From contig NZ_JABAHZ010000001.1 in NCBI RefSeq assembly GCF_012641265.1, forward strand, positions 372,001-436,000: a stretch of DNA of 64,000 nt, in the 5' to 3' direction. The position numbers were made by a program, and so were the translations under genes. Positions 52,320 through 62,126 of the stretch are shown piece by piece (the first letter of the stretch is position 1; the number at the start of each line of letters is the position of its first letter). The notes beneath the pieces are model-generated. The model did no database searches, was not told where the DNA came from, and saw nothing but the letters and a program-made list of their open reading frames with translations. Source of the DNA: Chitinophaga eiseniae (GTDB lineage: Bacteria > Bacteroidota > Bacteroidia > Chitinophagales > Chitinophagaceae).

Positions 52320-54479
52320 ATGCCTATTGAAGACATTTCTGAAAAAACGCAGCTGATACAGTGTTTTACGCCTTCCATGGTGGCTGGAAGGTATGATGTT
52401 ACCGTTGCGCAAACCATTACCGCAGCAAAACCTGTTGATGGCAAATATCTGCCGCCGCCGGGACCTGTTGCACAGGCATCCCTGGCTTTTGATATTGATG
52501 CTGCCAGGTTTGTACTTAACCCGGCAGATATTTATTCAGTATATCCACCGGAAGGCCAGGGTGGCTATTTTTCCGAATCGCTGCCACATATTGTCTTTTC
52601 GAGACGCACACTTCCCTGGGAAAGAACGATAGACGGAAAGCCGCCGGTATTTCAGCGCGCACCGGAAGAGGAGCCGCGCGGAGTGCCGCGGGATCCAATA
52701 AAAAGCCCGCCGGTGCCCTGGATGGCGTTACTGCTTTTTGAAGAAACGGAGGCGCCTGCACTGACCAGCCGTAAATTGGCAGAGCTGATTACTCCGGGGC
52801 CGGGTATTATAGGCCCTGCTATTGCAGGAAAGGAAAATACAACGGCTAATGGACTACAGCTCATGCCCTGGGAAGATGCCGCAGATAGTTGTAACTGTAT
52901 TGATATTACAGCCGCACAATTCCTGGAATACATACCAGCATTGAGTGCCGCAGCTTTGCTGGCACATTCCAAAAAAGTAAGGATCGTTCATAAAGACAGA
53001 AATGGAATTGTGGACCTGGATGATCAGGACACAGCCCTGTTTTCAACAATAGTTGGTAACAGGCTACCTGGCAGCAACCAGATGAATACCGCTGTATTGG
53101 TATCCCTGGAAGGTTTCCAGGATTATATTGCTACCAATAAGGGCGGCGCTGCATTGAAAACAATATCACCGGATCAGCAGATTGTGAGGATGGCCGCCCT
53201 TGCCAGCTGGAGTTTTCACAATTCCGGGGACACTTCTTTTACAACGCTTATCAATGATCTCTCCCTGAAACCATTGGTGATCGGCAACACCAATGTTGAT
53301 GCAGTTTTGTCTAAATACCTCGATACAGGATATACAGCCATACAACATCTCACAAGAGCCGGTGCCAGTATCGCTTCCTGGTATCATGGTCCACTGGTGC
53401 CTCAACTCAGCTACCAGCCTGCCACAGCGGTTTCTTTTTCTTCTTCGGATGCAGCACTGCGTTATGATACCACTACCGGTATGATGGATATTTCTTTTGC
53501 AGCGGCATGGCAATTAGGAAGAATGCTGGGCCTGGAACGGCAGGGATTTGCGAAGGCTGTACAGGCATGGCGCATTGCCGTAAAACAGGCACAAATCAGG
53601 AAAAATAAATCAGATACCGTCAGTAAGTTGATGGGCGCATATCCCGGAGATACTATCAGGGAAAAAGTTATTAGCTACCTGGATGGAAATAATACAGCCG
53701 TTTCAACTGGTGAGACCCTGCCTGGTATCGGCGCAGAAATGGGGATTCCCGGAGAAGTACAGGATTTTTTAGGCCAGTTGTTCTGTCTCAAAGGCATTCC
53801 GTTCAAGTACCTGGTTCCGGATGAAAAATACCTGGAAAAGGAATCCCTCGCTTTCTTTTATGTAGATGCCAACTGGATGGCTGCTTTAATGGATGGTGCA
53901 CTGAGTATAGGGCGTAGTAACAGATCGCAGCTGATCATAGACCAGGCGATGGCCGGCAACTTTTTACCGGCGGCTTATGATGTTCAGCAAAAAGTGCAGG
54001 TACAGGAGGAGGATTTCTTTGTGCTAAACGTTACCGGATTCCTGCTACGGTCCAATCTTGTTTCGGGTTGGAGGGGCATCGAAATAGCAGCATATGATAA
54101 CCAGGACCAACTGTTACCGGCTTTTCGTTTTGAGCGCATCGATGAAGATATTTTCCTGGGAATATTCAACGGTAATGTGGCAAGGGTTGTTATTACGCAA
54201 CCTTATGAAGGGCTTCATTTCGGCGTTAAAATAGATAATGGTCAATGGGAAAAAGACCTCAAATCAACTGACAGCAAAGGGGACATAGTGATCAACAATT
54301 CCATGAATGTAAATGATGCGCTGAAACAACTGATTAATACAAAAAGGATTATTGATGTGGGTGGTTTATCCATAGCTATGCAACAGCATTTAGCTGCCGA
54401 TATCTTTACCTCCGCGGAGTTTGCATTTCAGATGGTAGACAGCCCTGTAAGAAAAACATTCACGATTAAGCAAGCCTGA
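52320..54479 (+). CDS. Unrecognised 719-residue operon protein
   Basis: Protein of 719 residues with no signal peptide and no domain I can name. It starts 15 bp after the DUF6603-type gene and ends 14 bp before the next giant gene, so it is an integral operon member. Visible features: an N-terminal beta-rich region with FTPSMVAGRYDVTVAQTI, a proline-rich linker (EEEPRGVPRDPIKSPPVPW, about 116-134) leading into WMALLLFEETE, a middle alpha-helical part with FAAAWQLGRMLGLERQGFAKA, and a C-terminal beta domain from about 545 (FVLNVTGFLLRSN, then HFGVKIDNG). The order suggests a structural adaptor between the large proteins. That is inference only. Confidence 0.85.
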   Translation: MPIEDISEKTQLIQCFTPSMVAGRYDVTVAQTITAAKPVDGKYLPPPGPVAQASLAFDIDAARFVLNPADIYSVYPPEGQGGYFSESLPHIVFSRRTLPWERTIDGKPPVFQRAPEEEPRGVPRDPIKSPPVPWMALLLFEETEAPALTSRKLAELITPGPGIIGPAIAGKENTTANGLQLMPWEDAADSCNCIDITAAQFLEYIPALSAAALLAHSKKVRIVHKDRNGIVDLDDQDTALFSTIVGNRLPGSNQMNTAVLVSLEGFQDYIATNKGGAALKTISPDQQIVRMAALASWSFHNSGDTSFTTLINDLSLKPLVIGNTNVDAVLSKYLDTGYTAIQHLTRAGASIASWYHGPLVPQLSYQPATAVSFSSSDAALRYDTTTGMMDISFAAAWQLGRMLGLERQGFAKAVQAWRIAVKQAQIRKNKSDTVSKLMGAYPGDTIREKVISYLDGNNTAVSTGETLPGIGAEMGIPGEVQDFLGQLFCLKGIPFKYLVPDEKYLEKESLAFFYVDANWMAALMDGALSIGRSNRSQLIIDQAMAGNFLPAAYDVQQKVQVQEEDFFVLNVTGFLLRSNLVSGWRGIEIAAYDNQDQLLPAFRFERIDEDIFLGIFNGNVARVVITQPYEGLHFGVKIDNGQWEKDLKSTDSKGDIVINNSMNVNDALKQLINTKRIIDVGGLSIAMQQHLAADIFTSAEFAFQMVDSPVRKTFTIKQA

Positions 54480-54493
54480 TAAACAAACAATTA

Positions 54494-57400
54494 ATGAGTA
54501 CCAATGATACCCTTTTTGTACCCATGTTTGCCGAGGCGCTGGTAGTGTCTATGGATGAGCAGACATTGGAGCGGCAAAAAATAAGTTATGCAGATGTAAG
54601 GCCCAGGCTGGCCTTCTTCGACCAGAGCATATTAGGCGACAGTATCCAGGCGGATGGCAGGCCTTTGCCGCCACCGGACTATGGTATCCATATCCACTGG
54701 AACCTGCCCAAAGCCCTGAAACATGCTTTTATAGATGAGCAGACAGATATTAATATAGACTTCCCCTATGCGCCAAACAGGTGGATGGTGATACGGTATA
54801 ATACAGATAATGGCCTGGATGCCATTCCGGCAAAAGCCTGGATGATTGAAAGCGACTACGTTAACAACATCGATAACCAGGATCTGAGCCAGGTTGATCC
54901 TAATTTTCTATCGTTAAACAACCAACAGCTGGGAGTTCAGAAAATAGGCCGCTGCCTGGTATATACGCCGGGATATAAAAATACGCCTGTCGCCGTTCCG
55001 TATCTTACTGCCGTTACTGCCGGGAACCCATTTTTTTCTTCTTTTTATCCTGGCTGCCGGAATGTATTCGGTTGCTATGATGATATGAAAGATGAAGCCG
55101 GGATACCGATTACAGGGGGAACCTTTACATATGTGATTACCGGTTGGTACGATAATCCTGCAACAGACCCTTTATTTCCTTTGTCTTTTACAGATGCGGT
55201 AAGCCATGAGCAGGAAATGCAACAGAAAAGGCACGACTGGTTTAAAACAAAATGGGAATATACCGGCGCAAATGATCCCGGCAGATCTTTTTTTCATGCG
55301 GCTGTTCATAGCGTTGTGTGGTCGCCCAATACTCCTGCGGGCGTTCCTGCAGGCCCTGTCAGTATTGCAGTGGGCAATACGGCTGCCGAAGCATTCAGCG
55401 CCAGTATACTAAAGAATGATCCCGCATCAGGCGCACTGATGGAAGATCTGCTGAATGCGCTGCAATACCAGTTACTGGAAGATGATCACACCCCTGTTTC
55501 TGTAGAAAGAATAAAAGAGGAAATCCATACCCGCGGTTTTCACCCCCAAAAAGGAGGAACGCTCTGGGAGATCTGCAGGTGTGAGTTTGATCATGAGTTG
55601 GGAGAAAATGACCCGGCAGCAGTGCAATTCCCCGATATTCCAGGTATCAGTGAACTGCTGCAGGCATTAAATAAAAGTCAAAGCCAGCTTGACCAGCAAC
55701 AACGCACCTTGCTGCGCTGGCAGCAGGAATATTATGCCTTATGGTACAAACAGGCGCTCATTACCGTTGAGAATTTTAACGGGGACATTGCTTTCAATGC
55801 CAATAAAGCGCAATTACTTGCCCAGATAACAACGGCAAAAGCAACTATTGTACAACTTACTACCACGGTTGCCGCAGCCCGGCAAAAAATAAATGATTTA
55901 CCTCCTTTCCATGCCAATCCGGCCACCTTTGAACTAAAGCAACGGGAGGCGCCTGCTTTTTGGGAAGCCAATGATCCGGTACTCCTGTTTTGGGGTGACG
56001 GAGTAGGAGAGGCAGACAGGTATCAACTTGCTACGCAGGAAACAACCATCAGTTGCCGCACCATTGAACAAATTCCAGCGGCGCTGGATGTTACAATCAA
56101 CGATGCCATAACCGTCAAGGTAACGGTCCCTTCTGGTAAGGAAACTTTTAATATGGCATTATTGAACAGTCTCTCCGGCGACATCCCGGTAGCAGCAATA
56201 CAGGCCGTCTGCTACGAAACCATGCTTTTTGATCAGTCCTTTGCCACTGACTTGGCACTAGTAGCCTATAATATTGCGGGTATCGGAAAAGGAAAAGATA
56301 AAAACGACAGCGGTATTGTGGAGCTGGGAAAAACCATAGCGGCCTTACAGGCAGATTGTTTATTGAACCAGCCCCCGGGTACGGAACGGGTATTTTCACC
56401 GCCAGCATTTGCCATCGTGAAATGGCAACAGGCATGGCATCCACTATTCCTTTCCTGGAAGGTGGCCTATTATCCAACACTCCCGGGTATCAGGTCTCTC
56501 AATCTTATCAATCATCCTGACTGGACATTGCAGGATCACTTGTTTTATAAAACGGATAAAGCAGTAATACCAGGAGGACCTTCTTATACTTTTAATTCCA
56601 TTACACCTTTTTCCAATGCTGTACTCACCAATTTCAAAAGACTGGCGCCAGGGGTAAAAAGGTATGACGAAGCACATTTGGTAGCACAATCGCTGAGTGG
56701 TTTTAATAAATACCTGTTAATGCAGCAGCCGGATCTTCAGTTTCCACCGTTAAAATACCGTCCGGATAAAATATACAATTTTGATTCCGACTACCATATT
56801 GACCAGGATGAGTTGACGATAATGGGTACCGGAGGATACCGGCTTGGCATCAATCCCGGACCACTGCCAGTATCCGGGCAGGCCTCTCCCGGTAGCTTTT
56901 TTCCTTTACGTGCCGGAGAAATGGCGTTACTTGACCTCCGTATTATCGATGTATTCGGGCAGGTAAAAAATGTATTGATCAGCGGTGATGCGGATAATCC
57001 CGTTGCCATTACTTCCAGCCAGCTTTCCCCGGTTGCTGATGTAAAACAAGCACCTAATTTCATATCGCTTTGCCCAAGGATTGTACAGCCTTCCCGCATC
57101 GTGTTCAACTGGCTGGATGCCCAGGACGAAGTGATTTATGCAGGAAGTCATAGTGACGTTAGTCCCATATTTGGATGGGTCATTCCCAATCAGTTCGACA
57201 ATAACCTGATGGTGTACGACCAGGATGGTAATGAAGTATTGCTGTTACAGCTGACCACCGATCCTAAAAACAAAGGTGGCAGAGGGTTGGTCAAAAAACC
57301 TTTTCCGGGAAATGATGTGATACCTGCTTTGGGAGATAAAAAACAATTATCCGATTTTATAAATTCGATTAGCACCCCGATTGCAGTAGCAGGGCTAATT

Positions 57401-59977
57401 GACCTGGCAATAAAAGTCAACCTGAAAGTTTCAGGAACGGCAGCATTACAAAATAATGCCAGTTCCCTTATAACAGGACCGCCACTTGCCCTGGCCAGAT
57501 GCGGTGTTGGCATCGAGTCTATGGGTTTCCCTTTTAATGACCAGGGATGGGGAAAAGAAGGTGTTACTGATACAGGCGATATTGACAGTGTTACCTTTTC
57601 TTTATATATGGGAGATTTTTGCCGGGATAAAGACGGGCTGCTGGGCTATGTGCTCGATGGAGATAGCGCTCCCTGCTTCAGGACCAGCAGTAATGCCCCC
57701 GATTTTATAAACAGTTCCGATCCTTACTATAGCCATGATACAGCAGTAGGAGTATCTTTAAATCAGCCATTGAAGGCTATGACTTTATTGCTGGACCCTT
57801 CTGCTGGGATCTTTGTCAGTTCCGGAATATTGCCTGTACTGTATCAGGAGCTACATCCCTACAAAATCAACGAGATTTTGTCGAAGCTGAATACAAGCTT
57901 TATGGCAGCGCCCTTTCTCGCTGAAAAAGTGCAGCCTGGTATCCCGGTGCCTGCTGCCATTGGTGCTGATTGGAAATGGGTACATAAAACAGGAGTTTCT
58001 ACTTGGGAGCCGGAATCAACAGCCCAGGCCTCAAAAGAGCAGCCTTCAAGGTTTGTTCCCCTGCAGGCATATGAAGGATGGCTGAAGTTTAAACCTACTG
58101 CCGGCAAAAAGACTTTATCTGCTAAACTTTTATTTATGCCTGAGATGCAAGTAAGAAGTAATCCGGTAAGTACAGACCAGCCGGTTGTATTTATTACAAA
58201 AAATAAACCGGTAGATATTGAGATCCAGATATTTGCTCCTGCAGGTAAAACCATTCAATTATCCGGAGCAATTGAAATAGATGGTCTTTCAACCATTATC
58301 AGCAACAGTGACTGGTCATCTTTAAAAGTGGACCTCTATGGGCTGGTGCCTGGAAAAGATACCTCAAGTCAGATTCCGGTCGCCTCTTTTGATGTAGGCA
58401 GCAGCCCGGGTAAAATAATGCACCTGCTCAACAGGAAAGTTGTTTTCTCATTGAATGTATTAATCCTGAAAATACAAAACGCAGTTTGTTATCCTGCCCA
58501 AACCCTGCCTGCTTATGCTTTACAGGTTAGCTACTATGATAATCCTGCTGTAAACCCCGATGCTAAAGTGGTTACCATACCTGTTACGGTACAGGACCAG
58601 GCTTTGCCTGAAGTTATTTTCCGTGCCGATCCGCAGGTAGTGGCAGGCGGTACCTCTACTACATTCAGCTGGGCTTTTGCAGATGAAACAATTGATCCTG
58701 CCGATAGTACTTTCTCCATATTTGATGTAGGCAATACGAAAGATATTTTAGTAGACGGGGATACTACTTCCTTTTCAACGCGCGTAGGTATAGGCGATCA
58801 TATGTTCCGGCTTACCGTAAAGCAGAACGGCATCAGCCAAACAAAATCGTTACTCGTACGCGCTTTGAGCGCACAAACCTCCGGCTATATCAACGGGCCC
58901 AATTTTGAAGAAGAAACATTGTGCAATGTGTGTGTATCTAAGGATGAAAGTATGTTGTTTGGATTGACGGTGCTGAATGATTCGGCGCAAGGGAACGGTG
59001 TTGGCGCCATTTATTATACAGTTGATGGTTTTTCTGATGAGTGGACGGAGATAACGTTGCTGCCGGGAGAACTGGCTAAACTCACCGCCTTTGCTACGTC
59101 GCCGGTTGTTCACCTGAGAGGGGTGGGAGATACTTTCGGGCAGCTGGTTTTCTGCGGTGGAAGCTATGCTGTAATTACGCAGATGTCGGCCCGTACAGCC
59201 GTTGCAGATCTGGATACCGGTTTGGTTAGCATACAGGATTGCAACTGGCCGGCGCGTATGGGGCATAGCTGCATTGTATTTAATCCTGGTGGAGAAGACA
59301 GGATTTGCCTGATAGGAGGGCTGGATGAATATGGTAATGCCCTGCAGGATATGTGGTCCTCGTCTGACGGCATTCATTGGGATAATCTCGATACATCAGG
59401 AATGGTCAGCACCCTGCCTGACCCTGTGGCAATGCCGTGGAAATCCAGGTGTTTTTTTGGGGCAGCGGTAGAGCGTGAACAGGGAACCAAAGCTAAAAAA
59501 GCCTTATGGATTGGTGGTGGATTTACAGAAGATGGTGGGGCGGGGCTGGGTGATATCTGGAAACTGGAGGATCAAAGCTGGGAACCTGTGCTGCAATCAA
59601 ATGAAACGCCGCTGCTCTTTCCGCAGCCTTATATAAATACTGCCCTGGTATTTCTTGGAAAAGATACCAGGAAAACTACGGGAATCAACTATATGGGTGT
59701 TGCTGCTACGGCGGGAATGGCGCCTTTTTTCAAAGCTATTGATGTAGATGTGAGCGACAGGTATCTTTCCCGCGACAGGCTAGTACCGTTTGACGATTTG
59801 AACAGCGTATCCTTCAATAAAATACTTTCATTTTATTATAAAAACTGCCTGTGGTTTATGGCGATGGCTTATCAGGGAGATGACGGCATTGAGTACACGG
59901 GCGTGCTCAGCTGGTATATAGCAAAGCCGGGCTCCATTGTTATACAAACAGATAAGATACCGCTGGACATACAGTAA
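54494..59977 (+). CDS. Giant protein with coiled coil and C-terminal Kelch-like propeller
   Basis: Protein of 1827 residues, no signal peptide. The N-terminal part contains PPPDYGIHIHWNLPKALKHA and FPYAPNRWMVIRYN (about 57-105), a striking motif I recall from other very large uncharacterised bacterial proteins of the type HLHWALPDAL. A coiled coil lies near 389-472 (SQSQLDQQQRTLLRWQQEYY, then LLAQITTAKATIVQLTTT). The central 800 residues are beta-rich with AFWEANDPVLLFWGDGVGE (about 490) and LLDLRIIDVFGQVKN. At about 1380-1450 there is an Ig-like segment. The end (about 1570-1827) has Kelch-like blades: RMGHSCIVFNPGGEDRICLI, then GGLDEYGNALQDMW. It is the fourth gene of the operon. Function is unknown; it looks structural or binding rather than enzymatic. 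Confidence 0.87.
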   Translation: MSTNDTLFVPMFAEALVVSMDEQTLERQKISYADVRPRLAFFDQSILGDSIQADGRPLPPPDYGIHIHWNLPKALKHAFIDEQTDINIDFPYAPNRWMVIRYNTDNGLDAIPAKAWMIESDYVNNIDNQDLSQVDPNFLSLNNQQLGVQKIGRCLVYTPGYKNTPVAVPYLTAVTAGNPFFSSFYPGCRNVFGCYDDMKDEAGIPITGGTFTYVITGWYDNPATDPLFPLSFTDAVSHEQEMQQKRHDWFKTKWEYTGANDPGRSFFHAAVHSVVWSPNTPAGVPAGPVSIAVGNTAAEAFSASILKNDPASGALMEDLLNALQYQLLEDDHTPVSVERIKEEIHTRGFHPQKGGTLWEICRCEFDHELGENDPAAVQFPDIPGISELLQALNKSQSQLDQQQRTLLRWQQEYYALWYKQALITVENFNGDIAFNANKAQLLAQITTAKATIVQLTTTVAAARQKINDLPPFHANPATFELKQREAPAFWEANDPVLLFWGDGVGEADRYQLATQETTISCRTIEQIPAALDVTINDAITVKVTVPSGKETFNMALLNSLSGDIPVAAIQAVCYETMLFDQSFATDLALVAYNIAGIGKGKDKNDSGIVELGKTIAALQADCLLNQPPGTERVFSPPAFAIVKWQQAWHPLFLSWKVAYYPTLPGIRSLNLINHPDWTLQDHLFYKTDKAVIPGGPSYTFNSITPFSNAVLTNFKRLAPGVKRYDEAHLVAQSLSGFNKYLLMQQPDLQFPPLKYRPDKIYNFDSDYHIDQDELTIMGTGGYRLGINPGPLPVSGQASPGSFFPLRAGEMALLDLRIIDVFGQVKNVLISGDADNPVAITSSQLSPVADVKQAPNFISLCPRIVQPSRIVFNWLDAQDEVIYAGSHSDVSPIFGWVIPNQFDNNLMVYDQDGNEVLLLQLTTDPKNKGGRGLVKKPFPGNDVIPALGDKKQLSDFINSISTPIAVAGLIDLAIKVNLKVSGTAALQNNASSLITGPPLALARCGVGIESMGFPFNDQGWGKEGVTDTGDIDSVTFSLYMGDFCRDKDGLLGYVLDGDSAPCFRTSSNAPDFINSSDPYYSHDTAVGVSLNQPLKAMTLLLDPSAGIFVSSGILPVLYQELHPYKINEILSKLNTSFMAAPFLAEKVQPGIPVPAAIGADWKWVHKTGVSTWEPESTAQASKEQPSRFVPLQAYEGWLKFKPTAGKKTLSAKLLFMPEMQVRSNPVSTDQPVVFITKNKPVDIEIQIFAPAGKTIQLSGAIEIDGLSTIISNSDWSSLKVDLYGLVPGKDTSSQIPVASFDVGSSPGKIMHLLNRKVVFSLNVLILKIQNAVCYPAQTLPAYALQVSYYDNPAVNPDAKVVTIPVTVQDQALPEVIFRADPQVVAGGTSTTFSWAFADETIDPADSTFSIFDVGNTKDILVDGDTTSFSTRVGIGDHMFRLTVKQNGISQTKSLLVRALSAQTSGYINGPNFEEETLCNVCVSKDESMLFGLTVLNDSAQGNGVGAIYYTVDGFSDEWTEITLLPGELAKLTAFATSPVVHLRGVGDTFGQLVFCGGSYAVITQMSARTAVADLDTGLVSIQDCNWPARMGHSCIVFNPGGEDRICLIGGLDEYGNALQDMWSSSDGIHWDNLDTSGMVSTLPDPVAMPWKSRCFFGAAVEREQGTKAKKALWIGGGFTEDGGAGLGDIWKLEDQSWEPVLQSNETPLLFPQPYINTALVFLGKDTRKTTGINYMGVAATAGMAPFFKAIDVDVSDRYLSRDRLVPFDDLNSVSFNKILSFYYKNCLWFMAMAYQGDDGIEYTGVLSWYIAKPGSIVIQTDKIPLDIQ

Positions 59978-59984
59978 TTGTAGT

Positions 59985-62048
59985 ATGATTTTTAAAAATT
60001 ATCATATGGCTATTATAAATTTTGATTTTATAAGAACAGGAATGGGGATAGTCGCCCTGGCACTATCTACATGCGCAAATGCACAGAAATACACCACCAT
60101 CCTGCCGGATATTGCTGTGAATGTTCATAGTACAGGTGACGGCAGGGGGGATGTACATTTGGAAATAAAAGCGAATGCCAGTGGCCAGGAAACGGTACGG
60201 TCATTATTTAAATTTGGATTGGGCATTCTGCCTGATAATGCCCGGATAAGTAACCTACACCTACGGTTGTATGTGCAGCGGAAAACAGATCTGCTAAGCG
60301 CCTCACATCAAACCGTCACATTATTGCAGAGTTATACGCCCTATTGGGAAATAGGAACGGCCAGCTGGAACAACCCGGTTTTTGATCTTACCAAAAAGAT
60401 TGGTATGTTCCCTATCGTGTCTTCGACAGATATTGTCAATATTAAGCTGGCTATACCGGCCCGTTCCGAAGGAGTGACCGATTTTCTGAAAACAGCCGAT
60501 ACCAGTTTATCGCTGGCAGCCCGCTCCCCGCAGCAGAGCCAGGATAATTTTTTCTATTCCGACAAAGCGCAGAGTTTAGGTGTGCAGTATTCGAAGAAGC
60601 CTAAGCTGATTGTTCAATATGCGATGAATATTTACCCTAAGCTGTCTGACTGGTCGCAATTGCGTAATAACGGGCAGCATACAGGCTACACCGGCTGGAT
60701 GTCGAATGCATTTACTACTGCCGTAGCGATCGATACACTTTATCGTCCGGCTAGGGGATATATTGCCGGAGCTGATCCCGTAGGTGCTATGCTGATCTAC
60801 AACGCTAATCCTATTGTATTTGTGCGCGATTCAACCAGTGATGAACCGATTCGTGTTGTTCAGTTAAATGGCGCCGGCAATACGTTATGGAGTGTACCCA
60901 TGAGAGAAATGAATAAATTTTGCCCGCTTATCGATACAAAAGGCCGGATGTACTGTATTACCGCTAACCGGCTAATTATTTTTGATCTGAATAACACAGG
61001 CAACAAACTGTTGGATGTGCCCCTGTCCAGCCTATTGGGTGATGATGTGGGAGGTGTGATCAATACGCCTACACTGGGATATGATGGTATGCTTTACCTG
61101 CCTGCCAGTGCAGCAGTAGTAGCACTTACACCTTTCCCCCAACTCAAAACCCTCTGGCGCTACCCTATAGATAAAGACAATGAAATAGCTGGTCCTGTAT
61201 CACTGAATAGCAGTGAGCGCAATGCTTTCTTTATAAAAGTAAACAAAAATTATGGCCAGCTGATTGCACTGGACAATTCAGACGGCACTTCCCTGGATTC
61301 CTCTTCACAAAATCATTTGAGCACGTATGTTTATGATGAATACACAAACTATATACCTGCACCGGTGATAGCAGATGATTCCAGTGTTCTGGTGCTGAAT
61401 GGTTTTGATAACAGTAATACGTTGTTTTGTTTCAAGTGGGCCGCAGATAAAGGCAGATTATCGCTTTGGGACAATATTACTTCAGGAAAAACAGTGAATA
61501 CGGGCATCTCACAACCAGTCGCAGATACGCGGGGCAATGCCTATTTCGTTTTTAACAATTACCTGCTGCATTACCGTCCTGCAGACCGGTCAAGGTTTTA
61601 TGAGGCCAGCGGACAAAAATTAGATAATGCTTCCCTGTTGGTAGTGAACGATTCGTTGCAGGTTTTTGCATTGGATGCGGTTAATAACCTTGTTGCCGGG
61701 TTCAGTACGGGCAATCAGTACATGCGGAATACCTTTGTAACTACTCCGGCTTCCGGTGCTTCACTCAACTTCAGGAAAAATATTGTGCTGGCCCCTGATG
61801 GCACATTGTACAGTGCAAATAACAACTGGCTCATCGCTGTTAAAACTACTAAAGTAAACACAGATACGCTGGATCTGACAGCGATAAAAAATAATACGCT
61901 TTACCGGGCCAATAACCAGGTCAATGTAAGCGGCACCGTGATGAATACTGTCAACGCTGTTATCAGTAGTGGTGGTGGTATTGGCTTTCAAAACGGCTTT
62001 ACTGTTGAGCCCGGCGCAAAATTATCTTTTCAACCAGGGTTTAAATGA
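59985..62048 (+). CDS. Exported DNRLRE/propeller surface protein
   Basis: Protein of 687 residues starting seven bases after the previous stop (MIFKNYHMAIINF; the second Met at 60006 is also possible). The signal peptide ends near CANAQ. The first 200 residues of the mature protein resemble a DNRLRE (CBM96-like) domain, with LHLRLYVQRKTD and YWEIGTASWNNPV. The middle (about 215-630) is a divergent beta propeller with blades such as GYDGMLYLPASAAVVAL and LAPDGTLYSANNNWLIAV. The C-terminus (GGGIGFQNGFTVEPGAKLSF) is the glycine-rich stack often found at the end of Bacteroidota surface proteins. Unlike the four preceding proteins it is clearly exported, so the operon combines intracellular-looking and surface products. 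Confidence 0.85.
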   Translation: MIFKNYHMAIINFDFIRTGMGIVALALSTCANAQKYTTILPDIAVNVHSTGDGRGDVHLEIKANASGQETVRSLFKFGLGILPDNARISNLHLRLYVQRKTDLLSASHQTVTLLQSYTPYWEIGTASWNNPVFDLTKKIGMFPIVSSTDIVNIKLAIPARSEGVTDFLKTADTSLSLAARSPQQSQDNFFYSDKAQSLGVQYSKKPKLIVQYAMNIYPKLSDWSQLRNNGQHTGYTGWMSNAFTTAVAIDTLYRPARGYIAGADPVGAMLIYNANPIVFVRDSTSDEPIRVVQLNGAGNTLWSVPMREMNKFCPLIDTKGRMYCITANRLIIFDLNNTGNKLLDVPLSSLLGDDVGGVINTPTLGYDGMLYLPASAAVVALTPFPQLKTLWRYPIDKDNEIAGPVSLNSSERNAFFIKVNKNYGQLIALDNSDGTSLDSSSQNHLSTYVYDEYTNYIPAPVIADDSSVLVLNGFDNSNTLFCFKWAADKGRLSLWDNITSGKTVNTGISQPVADTRGNAYFVFNNYLLHYRPADRSRFYEASGQKLDNASLLVVNDSLQVFALDAVNNLVAGFSTGNQYMRNTFVTTPASGASLNFRKNIVLAPDGTLYSANNNWLIAVKTTKVNTDTLDLTAIKNNTLYRANNQVNVSGTVMNTVNAVISSGGGIGFQNGFTVEPGAKLSFQPGFK

Positions 62049-62126
62049 GCCGGAAATTTTTGATGCCGGATTAAAACAGGTGAGTATCACCAGTCATTAT
62101 AACATTAACAATTCCAATCTTTATTT

